A stretch of 64,000 bases of DNA from Lutraria lutraria (lineage: Eukaryota > Mollusca > Bivalvia > Venerida > Mactridae): assembly GCA_964023205.1 (NCBI GenBank), contig OZ026847.1, forward strand, positions 7,128,819 through 7,192,818. Reading direction: 5' to 3'. Each line of letters opens with the position of its first letter. Position 1 is the stretch's first letter. A program made the translations under genes and the position numbers. Below, in pieces: positions 11,599-24,234 of this stretch. Under the pieces are notes generated by a model, which searched no databases, had not been told where the DNA came from, and saw only the letters and a list, made by a program, of their open reading frames with translations.

Positions 11599-12446
11599 AT
11601 GCCCCCGCCATTTCACACTGGACACAGAAATGAGTGTTATGTGGCAAATATGTGAATACAACATAGAGCAGGTTGCTTGGGAATGCTGCCTACAGTGGGA
11701 GGTAAAGATCACCTAAGGGTGGTAAACACACAACTACATGTACGTTCACTATTTCAATGTAAGGAATGAACATAAATATATAAGTGTCCACTGTGACCTT
11801 GACCTTTGAGTAAGCGACACAATTTTTGGGCATGACACGTCGCCTTAATATGATGAACATTTGTGCCAATTTATTTCAAAATCCCATCATGCATGACAAA
11901 CTTATAAGCCGGACACGAACATACACTTTCACTATATCCATAATAATATGCACAAACTTTTAACGTCCACTGTGACCTTGACCTTGACATCTTGTTATGA
12001 TGAACATTTGTGCCAATTTATTTCAAAATCCAATCATGCATGACAGAGTTATAAGCCAGACACGAACATATACATATAATGCTTCAAGTGTCAACTGTGA
12101 CCTCGACTTTTGAGCAAGCAACACAGTCGTTGAGCATGACACATCGTCTTGTTATGATGAACATTTGTGCCAATTTATTTCAAAATTCAATCATGCATGA
12201 CAGAGTTATAAGCCGGACACAAACATATACATATAATGCTTTAAATGTCAACAGTGACCTTGACTTTTGAGCAAGCGACACAGTCTTTGCACATGACACA
12301 TCGTCTTGTTATGCTGAACATTTGTGCCAATTTATTTCAAAATCCAATCATGCATGACAAAGTTATGAGCCGGACAGGAAAATCCGTAACACACACACAC
12401 ACACACACAAAACTATATGCCATCCGCCATTTCATGGCGGGGGCAT
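11599..12446. mobile_element. 848-bp TIR element carrying TGACCTTGACC repeats
   Basis: Bounded by the inverted pair ATGCCCCCGCCAT (11599) and ATGGCGGGGGCAT (12434). Inside are three to four units of about 165 bp (CTGTGACCTTGAC..., CAATTTATTTCAAAATCC, ATCATGCATGACA...GCCGGACA) and a (CA)n tract near the right end. Frames at 12079-12448 are repeat-derived. Non-autonomous; transposase family not determined. Confidence 0.7.
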
Positions 12447-12853
12447 AAAAATGCACTTATGGTATACAAAAAACTTGAACATTTTTTAAATTAATGTATA
12501 TTGTACACATGAAATACACAATGTGACAGCTAAGGCCTAGATACTTGTTTAGTGATTTTTAATTAAATCTAGTTCCTCCTTTTATATCAATAACAACTAT
12601 TAATATTAAGGGCATCAAAAACTGAATACCATAGTAAGTGTATCTTACTTTTCCTGCAAGTTTTTTTAAATACAAATGTCAGTGCCTTTATGTATGGTCT
12701 TGTCCACACAGTGTGCTTTGATTTGGAATAAAATAGATCAGCAGATATATGTATACAATATATAATTACATAATGTTAACAAGAGGACCAATTACCAATA
12801 TGGCCCATCACTCACACGAGAATCATTACTTGTTTTCGGCCAGTGTTGTGAGA

Positions 12854-13334
12854 AGGGGTGGGCCGATGCATCGAAATATCAATGCATTGCGATCCCGAGT
12901 GTCCCAATAGTATAGATCGATCCAATAATTATCGCCGATAGTTAGCTCAACTATCGATAGTTACGATAGTTTCCTTCTTATAAAGTTTATTATTAATCTA
13001 AAACAACTCCCGTTGAATCTCGTTACAAAAATAATTGTAAATAAGCACAGGCATCAAATAAAAGCACACAATGCAGTATTCGAACTATATTTTATTAATC
13101 TATTTCTGTCCAATTCATTTTAAATCCTTTCCACAAACATTTAAGCATATATTTACAGCAAAATTATATCTTGTACTACATGCAAATTTGCATTTACAAG
13201 TTAATCTCTGTGGTTGTCAAATCTTGACAATAACTATTGCAATAGTATCGCAATAGCTACCAGCAATAGTATCGCAATTTTTAGCAATATCAATAGTATT
13301 GCAATAGCCAAAACTGGACCCAATAGTCACCCCT
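12854..13334. mobile_element. MITE-like element with AGGGGTG ends
   Basis: AGGGGTG at the left and CACCCCT at the right form short terminal inverted repeats. Internally there are many copies of CAATAGTATYGCAATAG and CTATCGATAGT, short palindromes on both strands. The 61-codon frame within it is not protein-like. Confidence 0.5.
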
Positions 13335-13959
13335 AGTTTTGAGGTCTTATGTTATCAAGGTTTTCCTGTGACTTGATCCTGTGACATATTTCTGATCCCA
13401 GAAGGACCATGTTCAAAATTGTCCAATTACACTTAATTTGTTCAATAATAAATCTCATTGCAAATGACATGTTTGTTACTTTATGTAACCGAGGTCCACA
13501 TAATCATAAAAAATCACCAGTTTAACAATATAGTTGTTAGATTTGTGATTAGCACTGTTTCATAGTTGCTTATGACACAAATATGATAATATCATGTGAA
13601 CATATGCATTTTAGCTGACGTTTCATTGGTAACAGACATTTTAAGTTTACTTGTATAAAGACAAAACACAACTCCTATATACTCAGTGGGTTAAGAATGT
13701 CATTTAAATAAACGCTTGTCAGTAAAGGTTCAATGGTATAACGATTTTATATGTGTTGAGTATGTTCATATAGTTTTCTTTGATGTTTAATGCATTTTTA
13801 CAAAAAAACATGTTATATTGTATCATTTTTGTTGAAAACTACATAAACACTAATATGTGTTCCTTGGGCAATGTACTGATGATGATGTTATATATATACC
13901 AATATCTTATTGGTGTAACATTCTTTAAATGCACTTAATGTTCCTTATGAGATGTATTA
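13335..13959. other. AT-rich stretch with nothing recognised
   Basis: No gene, tRNA or clear element was seen between the element ending at 13334 and the minisatellite. Short TA-rich tracts only. Confidence 0.5.
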
Positions 13960-14054
13960 TCATATTATAGTTTTCATGATATAAAGATGTACTTAATGTT
14001 GTCCTTATAATAATGTCCTGTTAATGTAAAACTGTTAATGATGTACTTAAAATA
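13960..14054. repeat. Left remnant of a 28-bp minisatellite
   Basis: Degenerate units of GTACTTAATGTTGTCCTTAT and ACTGTTAATG. The array is interrupted at 14055 by a TIR element and resumes at 16234. Confidence 0.8.
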
Positions 14055-16233
14055 CACTGCTCGAAAAAACGCGTTTAATTTTAACTTAAAACTCAAAGTA
14101 AATTTCATTATATGTAGTGTTTAATGACGTTTATTCGAATTTAAGTTGGTAATTAAACTTGAAGTTTACATGGCGTTTAATTTAAGTTTACAACGACGTA
14201 AACTCCGGAGTTTACAGGAGTTTAAGTTCATCGTAAACTTGGTGTAAACATGGAATTTCCTTCGCCCGTAAACTAATATTAAACGCAGTTAAACTCGATG
14301 TTTATAATGCAGTTTATTCCCATTTTATTTCATTAAACTTTGTGTTTAAGATTTATGTAAACTTGCAATATAATGCAGTATATTCCTATTTTATTTCATT
14401 AAACTTTGTGATTAAGATTTATGTAAACTTGCAATATAATGCAGCATATTCCCATTTTATTTCATTAAACTTCGTGTTTAAGCTTTATGTAAACCTGCAG
14501 TATATTCCTATTTTATTTCATTAAACTTCGTGTTTTGGCGTTATGTACACCTGCAGTAAATTAAACACAGTACAGTAAATTAAACCTAGCTGTTTAATAC
14601 GACTCACTTTATTACATATAGTAAACAGAATGCACGATATTTCGTACCGTACAATAAAATACAAAACTTTTCAAAGTCATTGCTTTATTTTTATCAATAT
14701 TACATCGAATAACATTACTCCTTATCCTGAATAACATTAAATTTTGTCCTGATTGACATTCCAAGACGTCAATCCTCCGCCATTTTTCGATTAGAAGGTT
14801 CCGTTGATGTCGATCGCATACGTTTGAGCTCCTGCCGCTATCCCTTCTGACTTTGACCTTTTTGTCCATTTCCTGGAGCACATCGTTGCAAATTGAGCTA
14901 CGCCAAGTAAGAGGCTTTATCATGATGTATTCCTCGTCGTCACTGTAAATATAAAAAAATAATATAAAGCCTTGATAGACATTTCTCATCATTATCATAG
15001 GTGTGATCTATATTATATATTACAATGGCCCAGGCATGATATGACTATTTTGTGTTTTATGCAAAAAGTGCTGTAATAAAAATGCTGTTCAATATGATAA
15101 AGCTGATTTTATTGTATATTCGTCGTACAGTATGTGTAAAGGTCTAAATTCACAGGTGGTTATCAAAATGGCATACATCCTGTATACAGTACGTATTAAA
15201 CATAAGAGACATAAACATAAGATTTATACCTATTTACCTCTTCATCCGAAGACATCAGTTCCATACACAGAAGAAGAATAATCTTCCATTTTGCAATTCA
15301 ACAAGTTAACGAATGTAAAAGTTCTTCATTGAAAGTAACATATCATTCCAAGGCAAAGTTTAAATCTAAATCCGTTGGCACTCTCCTGTGTACTCTCCAG
15401 TGTTGATAATCTGTTCTAAAATTAGACACTCTGTAAAACTGACCACTGATGCAGTGCGCAAATGCATACAGGTTGTGTGAACAATTATCACTGCATGTGT
15501 TAACCTCAGATAGTAATACAATTTTCAGCGTTTGTGGTGGATTTATACCTTTTATACAACATCGCATACATCTAGTAATGAAAAGCAGAAAACGGGGAAA
15601 ATTACTAGCAGTAACTCTAGATAGCCAGATCACAGCCAGACCATATGCATCTACAACTCAAAAAAGTAACTATCTAGAATAATAGAAAATAATGTAAAAC
15701 CATATAAACATCATTCAAATATCTCCATTCAAAAATCAAAGTAATGCATAATCTACAAAAATATGCTTTTGATTATCACTAGGCATTCAACTCTCTGTTC
15801 ATTTTCTAATAAAATTACGCACTCATTTCGGTTGTAACTGCATAATTTTCAAAAATCGGTACCAAATGATAGGGATAATATTAATTAATATATTACATAT
15901 CAACAAAGACTGAGTCAAAACAAAGTATCTTCATTATCAAATTTAAGTAAAATTATAAACTCCAACTTTACGTCCAAGTAAACTTTGTAAATTTCAAATA
16001 AACGAAGAAATGTAAATTTGAAGTTTAAGTGCCATTATATAATTCTAAGTAAATTTTAAACGTGAAGTTTACACGAATTTAAATCTTCATTAAATGCTAG
16101 TAAATTTCAAATAAACGAAGAAATGTAAATTTGAAGTTTAAGTGTCATTATATTCCAAGTAAATTTTAAACGTGAAGTTTATATAAATATAATTTTTCAC
16201 TAAACTTCCGTAAACACGTTTTTTCGAGCAGTG
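14055..16233. mobile_element. 2.18-kb TIR transposon, CACTG ends, probable CACTA/EnSpm type
   Basis: Ends are CACTGCTCGAAAAAACG at the left and CGTTTTTTCGAGCAGTG at the right, continuing into GTTTA. The flanking trinucleotide ATA is present on both sides (14052-14054, 16234-16236), matching the 3-bp target duplication and CACT start of the EnSpm/CACTA group. The terminal 500 and 280 bp are crowded with TTTAAAC/GTTTAAG motifs, as in the subterminal repeats of that group. No intact transposase is visible; a probable minus-strand exon lies at 14612-14942. It landed inside the minisatellite. Confidence 0.75.
14612..14942 (-). CDS. Probable 3' coding exon carried by the CACTG element
   Basis: Follows a good minus-strand acceptor (TATATTTACAG) and is open for about 110 residues to a stop at 14612. 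It begins DDEEYIMIKPLTWRSSICND and has a charged stretch KVKVRRDSGR. Short acidic-then-KPLPWRS sequences occur, in my recollection, in transposon-encoded proteins of invertebrates, but I cannot name the family. The 5' exon was not identified: the obvious donor near 15238 does not join in frame. It could be a captured gene fragment. Confidence 0.35.
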
Positions 16234-16620
16234 ATAATGTACTGTTAATGTTGTACTGTTAATGTTGTACTGTTAATGTTGCACTGTTAATGTTGTACTG
16301 TTAATGTTGTCCTTATAATAGTGTACTGTTAATGTTGTCCTTATAATAGTGTACTGTTAATGTTGTACTTATAATAGTGTACTGTTAATGTTGTCCTTAT
16401 AATAGTGTACTGTTAATGTTGTACTTATAATAGTGTACGTACTGTTAATGTTGTACTTATAATAGTGTACTGTTAATGTTGTACTTATAATAGTGTACTG
16501 TTAATGTTGTACTTATAATAATGTACTGTTAGTGTTGCCCTTATAATAATGTACTGTTAATGTTGTACTGTTAATGTTGTACTTATATATAATAATGCTT
16601 TACTGTTAATCCTGTAATAA
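16234..16620. repeat. 28-bp minisatellite, main array
   Basis: About 12-13 copies of GTACTGTTAATGTTGTACTT plus ATAATAGT, some with CC for AC. It is the right half of the array split by the CACTG element. A short inverted relative is at 29995-30065. Confidence 0.9.
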
Positions 16621-19240
16621 TGCTTTATATATAATACTATGTGCTAAAACTACTGCTGTTGATTCTGTTCTGAAGATGTTATGTTTATTATGTCATTGTA
16701 TCATTTAATGTTAATTTTGTAATAATGATACAATAGAATTTATTAATTCTTTGCTTATATATTATATATAATATAAATTCTGTATAAACTATATACAGTA
16801 ATGTTATGATAAAAATTGTTTACAGTTTATTCTGTACTAATGCCATACTTTTAATGCTGTTCATAAAATGAAAATTGAGTGAGCACATAGACAGTGACCC
16901 TTGTCACGTGAGAAGCAGTATATGCAGAGGGCCCTTGCTGACCCACCCCTTTATGCACCATGCATTAATATCCAATCACTGGGAGGTTAAGACCCTGTCA
17001 AAAACTTAAAGTTGGACCTGAAGAAGTACTGTAGTTAAAACCAGCCTAAATGTTTGTCCTATATATACTTCGAACGTGCATACAGTAGAGCTCTAAATGG
17101 TAGAATAGACAATACTACGGTATACATGTCCAACTTTTGCGGACATGGCCTTATCGTGTATCTGATCAATTTTCAAGGGAAACAACTACAATTCAGGGGT
17201 TTACATACAGTCTACCTATTGTTACCCTCATTGCTTGCGTTATTCTAGTTTTATTAGGGGTCATAAAGAAATAACGTCAGTCACGCGTAACAGATAAAAT
17301 CTGTTATCTCAATTGATCCAAAAATCGATATTTCGATCACTGTATTACTTTTCGATCTCTGATAAGATTTGAGCATGTCCCAACTATTATGTACGTTTTA
17401 CTTGATTAAAATGGACAGAAACGTATAATATGGACATTAATTTGTTTCATCAGTAAAATTAATTTTGCAAATACGAATATCATGAAAAGACAAAATTCAA
17501 GAATCCAAGTAATAATTTTGTTATTGTATACTCAGTCAAATAGCAATTTGATTCTATTCTTCATATAATCACATTAGCTTACAATACATTTATTTGCACT
17601 ACTTAAATCAACATTAAACTATCATGATTGCAATTAGGCGTGAACAAATGTTGTTCTTTTCTTATTAAAAGTGGGGTAGGTAGGTATATGGACTTTATCA
17701 CAGAACAATCAACAAGTACGTGTTATTTGACTATTTGCGCATATGCGGGATATTGTACGATTTTCGGATAGACATTGGTTCAAGTTAATTGTCATACAAG
17801 GACAGAGCGATGTGAACTAAAATATCCTTAAACCATATATCATTTAATATATTTAAACATTGCTTTGCATGAACACTTTGAGTGCAAACATATTCAGCCA
17901 CTGTTTTGCTGTATTAATGTTTGATGTGAACATGAAATCAAAGGACAACTGTATAATCTTAAATCTTTATTACCTTGTTTACATCTTGTTGTCACATGCA
18001 TGCAAGTACTTCCATTTATTATTTTGTGCAGTGTGTTGAATAGAGTATAATACAGGTATAGGTTATTTTAAAACTACCAGTAAACATGTACATGTAATTG
18101 CATCCTTGACAATATGAATTCAGTGAGGTAAATGATATCAATAAACTTTATAAAATGCATTTGTATGAATTTGAAATAAATGCTGCGTAACTGAAATATG
18201 TTTTTGTTATTAACCATTAATGTTCAGTTATGGATGAAATATTCTACAGCTATACTGAGCCTCTGTTGTTATAAAATCTCCTAACTGTTAGTAATGATAT
18301 GACAAGCAGAAATATATCAGACAGCAAACAAAATACATATTTCTTAGTAAGAATTAATTAAAAACATGAGTGATCAATGATACTTGAGTTCTGACGCCCT
18401 AATGTTACGTATTTTTGATACTCCTGTTGCTGGAACTTTACCGAATTACTGCATACTTCATAAAATAATAAAAATTACATAATATCAAACATATTAATTT
18501 GAATTGATATATCAGTGACACTGTTTGTAAGGAACCTGCTTGTATTCTGCAAACATGACCAACAATTATATTTGTGTCACCTGTGGCTGAAAAAAATACC
18601 AAACGTATCCGTAAAATTGAGAAAGTGTATAACAGGTTAAACTAATCGCCAGTTGTAAGTTATGACCTATGGGAATTCCATGGAAACCCCTGACAACGGT
18701 TAATTTTAAAAACTTAAGATTTCTTTTCAAACTAAGAATAATTCCGTCCGAGTTTACGCTTAGAATAAATCTAAGATGAAGACTAAGAAATTTCTTATGT
18801 CTTAGTCAAAAATTTAAGATAAAGAAAATTCTCAACTCGGAAAACTTAGAACGTTTGTGAATACGGTCCCAGGGTGTACAACAGTACATTCAATTTCTGC
18901 AATTTTTATGGCAATTTCCATCCGTCTTAATTATATGAAAATAAAATGATATCTATAACTCGGTGCCCAATTGTTTATGAGTCAATGTGAGATGCATGCG
19001 TATAAAAAATAAAATGAACAGGTAAAGTTAGCTACCATATAAAAGGATCTCAAAAATATGATTTCATTATCCACCCTTTGTATACACATCATTGAAAAAA
19101 TAAATGTACAAAGTAGGTAATCTATATTATTTCATGACATGTTTTATAAGTGACATGTGGACGTATGCCAAAATGATATATTTAGATTATAAAAAATGAA
19201 TTAATAAAAAAGTTCATTTAATGAAATATCATCGTCTATT
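16620..19240. other. Gene-free AT-rich region
   Basis: No supported gene in 2.6 kb. At 18705-18875 there is a diverged foldback repeat with AACTTAAGATTTCT and GTGAATACGGTCCC, resembling a common MITE end. The 64-codon frame at 17054-17248 has no recognisable protein. Confidence 0.5.
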
Positions 19241-19243
19241 TAA

Positions 19244-19542
19244 AGGCCCATTAGAACAATAGATGAAATAATAATAAAATATAAGAAATACATATTACTT
19301 GCTTTAAAACAATATATACATAATCCCTTTCTTTAGCCACATCTCATAAAATAGATGCCAGATGCTTTTTCTTATTCTTTTGCAACATGATTAAAAAACA
19401 CTGTGCCGTATTTCTATATGTACTTTGTGATTAAAAAAGAAAAAAATCCGAATGTTTATATTGCAAGTAAAAGTCAGTTTCATATCAATGTAGGTAAAAT
19501 AAGACCTACTTCAATTTTAACATCCAAAAAGCTAATGGGGCT
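19244..19542. mobile_element. 299-bp MITE with TTAA target duplication
   Basis: TIRs AGGCCCATTAG and CTAATGGGGCT are flanked by TTAA at 19240-19243 and 19543-19546. TTAA duplication is used by piggyBac and Kolobok transposases. The interior is very AT-rich and non-coding. Confidence 0.7.
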
Positions 19543-19904
19543 TTAACAATAGTGAAATTCATTCTTTTAATTTTGTTATTTTTTTATAATATCAACAAAT
19601 TGGATTTTAAATATCGATTTTGCTTTTTATACGGAAGTAAAGTCAAATATTTCACAGATTCTTATATTTTCATCCATGTTGTAATATGTTTTAGTCTTCT
19701 ACCTCAATCATCCTAAAATTTGATTCAACGCGTTCAATTTTATTACCCTGTATAATACATCGTGCTGTGACTGTATATACATGGATACCTAATCAGCAGA
19801 TATGATCATCGCCAAATGCACGTTGTTTCCGTAAACGAACGTACAAATCCGAGATTTGCCGAACGATTGACGAATAGAACTTAAAAAATCTAAGGGGTAG
19901 CTTT

Positions 19905-20290
19905 AAAAATCATCAAAAGGGTCGAAGAAGATATTATTTTATTGTTTTAATATTTTACATGGTGAAAGAAATTAAATTTTCAAAACGAATGCAACGAGTA
20001 CAAATTTGATCACATTTCCCCCCAAAAAGTTATGATGTTGAAAACATCAAATTTTCATTGAAAAATCTACCAGTTTCACGCTTTTACATTGAATATAGAA
20101 GGAATCGATAGGTGTCTTTTTCAAACGCAAAAGGGTCGAAGAAAGCATTAATTTAAAATAATAGAAAATACATCATTAGAAATATAAAATATTAATTAAA
20201 CTTTTGTGATGAGTACAAATTTCGTAATTTAAGTAGAACAAAAGTTATGACGATTATAGTGAAAATCCCCTTCTTCGTTTAATGTAAAAT
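19905..20290. repeat. Diverged direct duplication
   Basis: AAAAGGGTCGAAGAA followed by GAGTACAAATTT and a GTTATGA motif occurs at about 19915 and again at about 20131 in the same direction, about 216 bp apart. No coding content recognised. Confidence 0.55.
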
Positions 20291-20740
20291 TATTATCGAT
20301 TTTCCAAATCAGCATGTCCGCGAAAGTTGGGTATGATACATGAACTGTATGGACTGTATGCAGTATGTCACCGTCTAGTCCAACTAATTGTACACTACAG
20401 ATGATATCGAGACATTTCGAGTACAACTGCGGAAAGGTCAATTCTGTGTCGGAAAACGGCTACTCTTTGGCTATGTAATCCCCAACGAAATCTGTTGGGA
20501 ACGATTTTACATCAAAATAAAATTGGTACCTGCTAAAAAAATTATACGGTGTAGAAGCCATCAATTTTCTGCTTCATTTGATGTATATTGCATATAAATC
20601 CATCAATGCATAAGTTCAAAACGGCAGTTAAATTCTGATTTAAATTCACTATTCTCCATAATCGTATACAGGTAAATCTACCGTCACTGTACAGCAGTGG
20701 TTACGCGTAACGTTGCGATTAATCGAGTAAACTGGATCTA

Positions 20741-21593
20741 TCCTCCGGTACTCTATTCCGACGCACACCGATTACGACGCCATTTTTGTTTTGATCTCGT
20801 TTTCGAGTTTGTATTATCATGTGACGTCATCCCCGCGGAAATTTACAAGGAAACGTAACAGCACTTTCTGCTGAGCGAAAATATGGGGTGTTCACGATTT
20901 TGTGGTACTTTTTTAACATATTTTATAAATAAACACTGAAAACTATGTATTTTTCTTATTACTTAATTGTCAAAATGTTGAAGCAAAATATTTTTAGCGA
21001 AACAATGAAAAAATAAAGCGAACAGCTGGCGCATCCTTGCTCGCTATTTTTTAAAAGTCACGTGACGGTCATATGACCTGTAATGTGATCTACAATTGAA
21101 ATATTCACTGTCTAGAAATGTGTACTCGTTAGCTAATAAGGATCGCTTAAATTGCAGTTAAAAAAAATATTATGTCTTTTAAATGCTGCAGAATAACTTA
21201 ATTCTTTGCTTTCTCTTTATTTTTTCACTTTTTTCTGTAACTATAGAGGTTAGGTGCAGAAATTATTCCACAACTTAAATGAGAGAGGTCAATAATATAT
21301 CAAGTGTAAGGAGACTGGTGCCCCCATGAGAAGAGCAGCTTTACATTTATGCATTGTTTTCTGCAAAAAATACCATTGATTATGTTTGTTCTTAAATAAT
21401 TTTTGCTACACAATTTTTTTTTATAAATTGTATTGTACTGTTGCTGAAATGAGTACTAATTATTCACAGTGAAAATCAGGAGTTATTTATGTTTAGCTGT
21501 AGTTAAATATAGAAACCAATCAAATGCGTTGTTTCATTGTACTCTCATTCAGCCATTGTTGACAGTCGTCACTTATGAAACTATGAATTCTGT
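20741..21593 (+). repeat. Left arm of the 850-bp inverted repeat
   Basis: Pairs with 25255-26109. Shared landmarks in order from outside: the GACGCCAT segment, TTTCCGCGG, AAAGCGCT/CAGCACTTTCTGC, TCATATGACCTGTAATGTG, and CATTGTTGACAGTCGTCAC. Differences are scattered substitutions and small indels, so the duplication is not very recent or has not been homogenised. Confidence 0.85.
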
Positions 21594-22331
21594 GGTTGGA
21601 AAATATGTAAACATGATGTAAAATGATACATAAATGATCAAACTTTGTAATGCAAAGGTAATTTATTGCTTTATTTTTTTCCTTAGTTATCATAAATAAT
21701 GATTGATTCTTAGGTGCGTCAGAACTGTGTACGCGAGGATATATAGTTTTCGACGATATTAATTTATCGTAGTGAAAGAAAGAAGACAATTGCGAATTTG
21801 GACGCACTTTTAGAAAGAATGGCGTTGTTTTATGTTTACACATTTCCCCTCCAACTTGCAAAACATTATATTCATGTATATATGTATTAAAGTTATTCTT
21901 CAAAGCTGATCCAGTTTTTTCGGGTATCACTGGTTCAATGATTACTTGAGTAGAGTGATAGATAACTTATGAAGGTTTACAAATAATCTTTTTGTGCAAT
22001 AAATACGTTATGATAAAAAATAATTTGCGTTCTTTTCTCGACCCGACACCAATTCGGTGTTATGATTTTTCCGTGTATCGCTTGCCGTACAGTAGATTCA
22101 TCAAGAACTTCATTGGTTGACACAGACTGCATAAAGTTTACACAAATATGACCGGATTTTAAACCCTTGCGTGTTATTTTCAAGGTTTATACTATTAATT
22201 CATAATTTTGTCATTGTTCTTTGATATATATGTTTATACATTTCCATGCTTATTGACTGCAAATTGTACTTTGAACCGCTGTAAAGACAAACTTGACAAA
22301 ACTCAGAAATCCGACATTTGCCGTATTCGAC
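21594..22331. other. Core of the inverted-repeat structure, nothing recognised
   Basis: The minus-strand frame 21520-21930 (136 codons) starts inside the left arm and runs into this segment. Its composition is ordinary and I recognise no domain, so I do not call it a gene. Confidence 0.4.
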
Positions 22332-22453
22332 CACAGACGCTTGTTTAGAAAAAATTACCCCACCCACCACGTTCGCTACCAGACTACCAATGTACATACA
22401 TACATAGAAGATAACAAGCTCTAAACGAAAGCAGAACATATTTTTTGGGTTTT
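22332..22453 (+). repeat. Left arm of a near-perfect 122-bp inverted repeat
   Basis: Pairs with 23003-23123; nearly every base matches from CACAGACGCTTG to GGGTTTT, with about one or two differences. The spacer is about 550 bp. It lies inside the larger 850-bp inverted repeat and is much better conserved. Confidence 0.9.
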
Positions 22454-23002
22454 TCAAACAAATATTGCACTTGCGTCATAATTTCTGGCTTCTATGCACA
22501 ATTACATCTTTTTTAATTCTATCGACGCCGCTCTCACACTCAAACTTGCAAATACAAGTGTAAATTCCGACGATTTCCAATTATTTAGTATCGGGGGCTG
22601 CTGCGATCGAGAAAATGCTATTTTTAGACATTTTAAAGCGTTTCCGCCTGACCTACGGTCACGTATATGGTCAATATCCACACAGAGTTGTCGTTCCTGT
22701 ACAATATACACATACATCAACAATATGTCCAGGTAATCGGCCCCTTACACTGCGTTATCGTAGTTACGAAATGCAGGGAACCAGACAAACCGCGGTACGC
22801 GCTAATAGTCTAGTTGTCGCCTGCTTACGTTTTTGTGACAAATGTTCGATCGCAACAGCCCCCACAGTGCAAAACGTGAAAAAGTTGGAATTCTACGATA
22901 TTTAGTTTAGTAGACCGTGGAAAGCGTGTCAGTTAATAAAGAAAAGCCGTTTTAAATAAGCAAAACAGGATTCCAATGTAAGTTTACCTTTCGTTTGTTA
23001 AT
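22454..23002. other. CpG-rich spacer between the 122-bp arms
   Basis: Noticeably more GC and CpG than its surroundings (GACGCCGCT, CGATCGAG, CCGCGGTACGCG). Frames of 73-96 codons occur on both strands (for example 22615-22905 plus) without recognisable domains. It could be a promoter or first exon, or a captured gene fragment; I cannot decide. Confidence 0.4.
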
Positions 23003-23123
23003 AAAACCCAAAAATGTGTTCTGCTTTCGTTTAGAGCTTGTTATCTTCTATGTATGTATGTACATTGGTAGTCTGGTAGCGAACGTGGTGGGTGGGGTAA
23101 TTTTTTCTAAACAAGCGTCTGTG
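23003..23123 (-). repeat. Right arm of the 122-bp inverted repeat
   Basis: Reverse-complement partner of 22332-22453. Confidence 0.9.
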
Positions 23124-24234
23124 TATTCGACTGGTCGATTTCGTTGAGGTAGTTAACTGACGATGTTTTTGTTAAGTAACTGATTTCATTCGACTGGGAC
23201 TGTGACGTAAAAGTGTTAACTAAGTTCTTAACGAAAAAAAGCTGCGTTAAGTAGGTCACGTGGTAGCTAAAAATGGTAAATGGACACTACAGACCTTATC
23301 ATAGTTATAGGGGGTTCATGGCTTTTAATAACTTTATATATTTTTTTCATATATTCTGTAATATGAAATATATTTGATTGTGAAATAGTGTCTTATTTAA
23401 CGATGATATTTAAATATGTCTTCAATGCACGAAACACGTATAATTACATAATTTTATAATGATTTACGAAGAAAATATGTAAAGAGTCGTTGTAGGAGAA
23501 GACCAAATATACATGACTTTGTAGAAATACCGACTTGAAAATTCAGTTCAATTGAGAATTTGTCGATATAATAATCTTTTGAAATCAGAAATGCACTGTA
23601 CTTTGAATAATATTGCAGCTTAATTGCGATTGCTGGTAAATGATTAATGTAGACAGAGACATAGATGTTATCTACTTCTCTGATGTAAACGATTCTTGTT
23701 TTTATTTGTATTTTTTTGCGTGTGCACTGTTAACGCACATATCATGAAGGTACAATGTATAATGCTATTATTAATTATTAGATAAATAACTATATGTATG
23801 TATTGTTTTATACTATGCACGTACTCAAGTGCATATTCACCTATTGTATATACTTATTAACTATGAAAAAACTGTAAACTCGTAATAATTACTTCCTGGT
23901 GTTTCGTCCATATTTCATCTTTTAGATGTGTGTATAAGTTCCACTCTTCTTGCTGTGTTAAGCCTAACTCATTAATTTTCCCATAAATCGTTACAGACGC
24001 AATATACAATGCGAACTATCAATTATCTCAGAAATTAGTTAAGAATACTCAACAAAACTTTGTCAATATATCCACCGTATCAATTTCGTTCTTCCCACGA
24101 AATTTTCGGACGCTAACGTCGATGACGTCATCAGCGCACGTTTTTCCTTGGCGTCACTCTTAACAAAATGGACGCGATAACGTCTCATGACCAACGTAAT
24201 TACAATAAAATCGAGTTCCGTCGTAACAAATATG

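Noticed and set aside
17110..20350. Apparent inverted match between 17124-17150 and 20305-20335 (AACTTTNGCGGACATG)
   Set aside because: Only about 28 bp agree and the flanks do not align; not enough to call an element.
21520..21930. 136-codon minus frame as a transposase for the 850-bp TIR structure
   Set aside because: No DDE/D motif, no helix-turn-helix and it overlaps the TIR arm; composition is ordinary.
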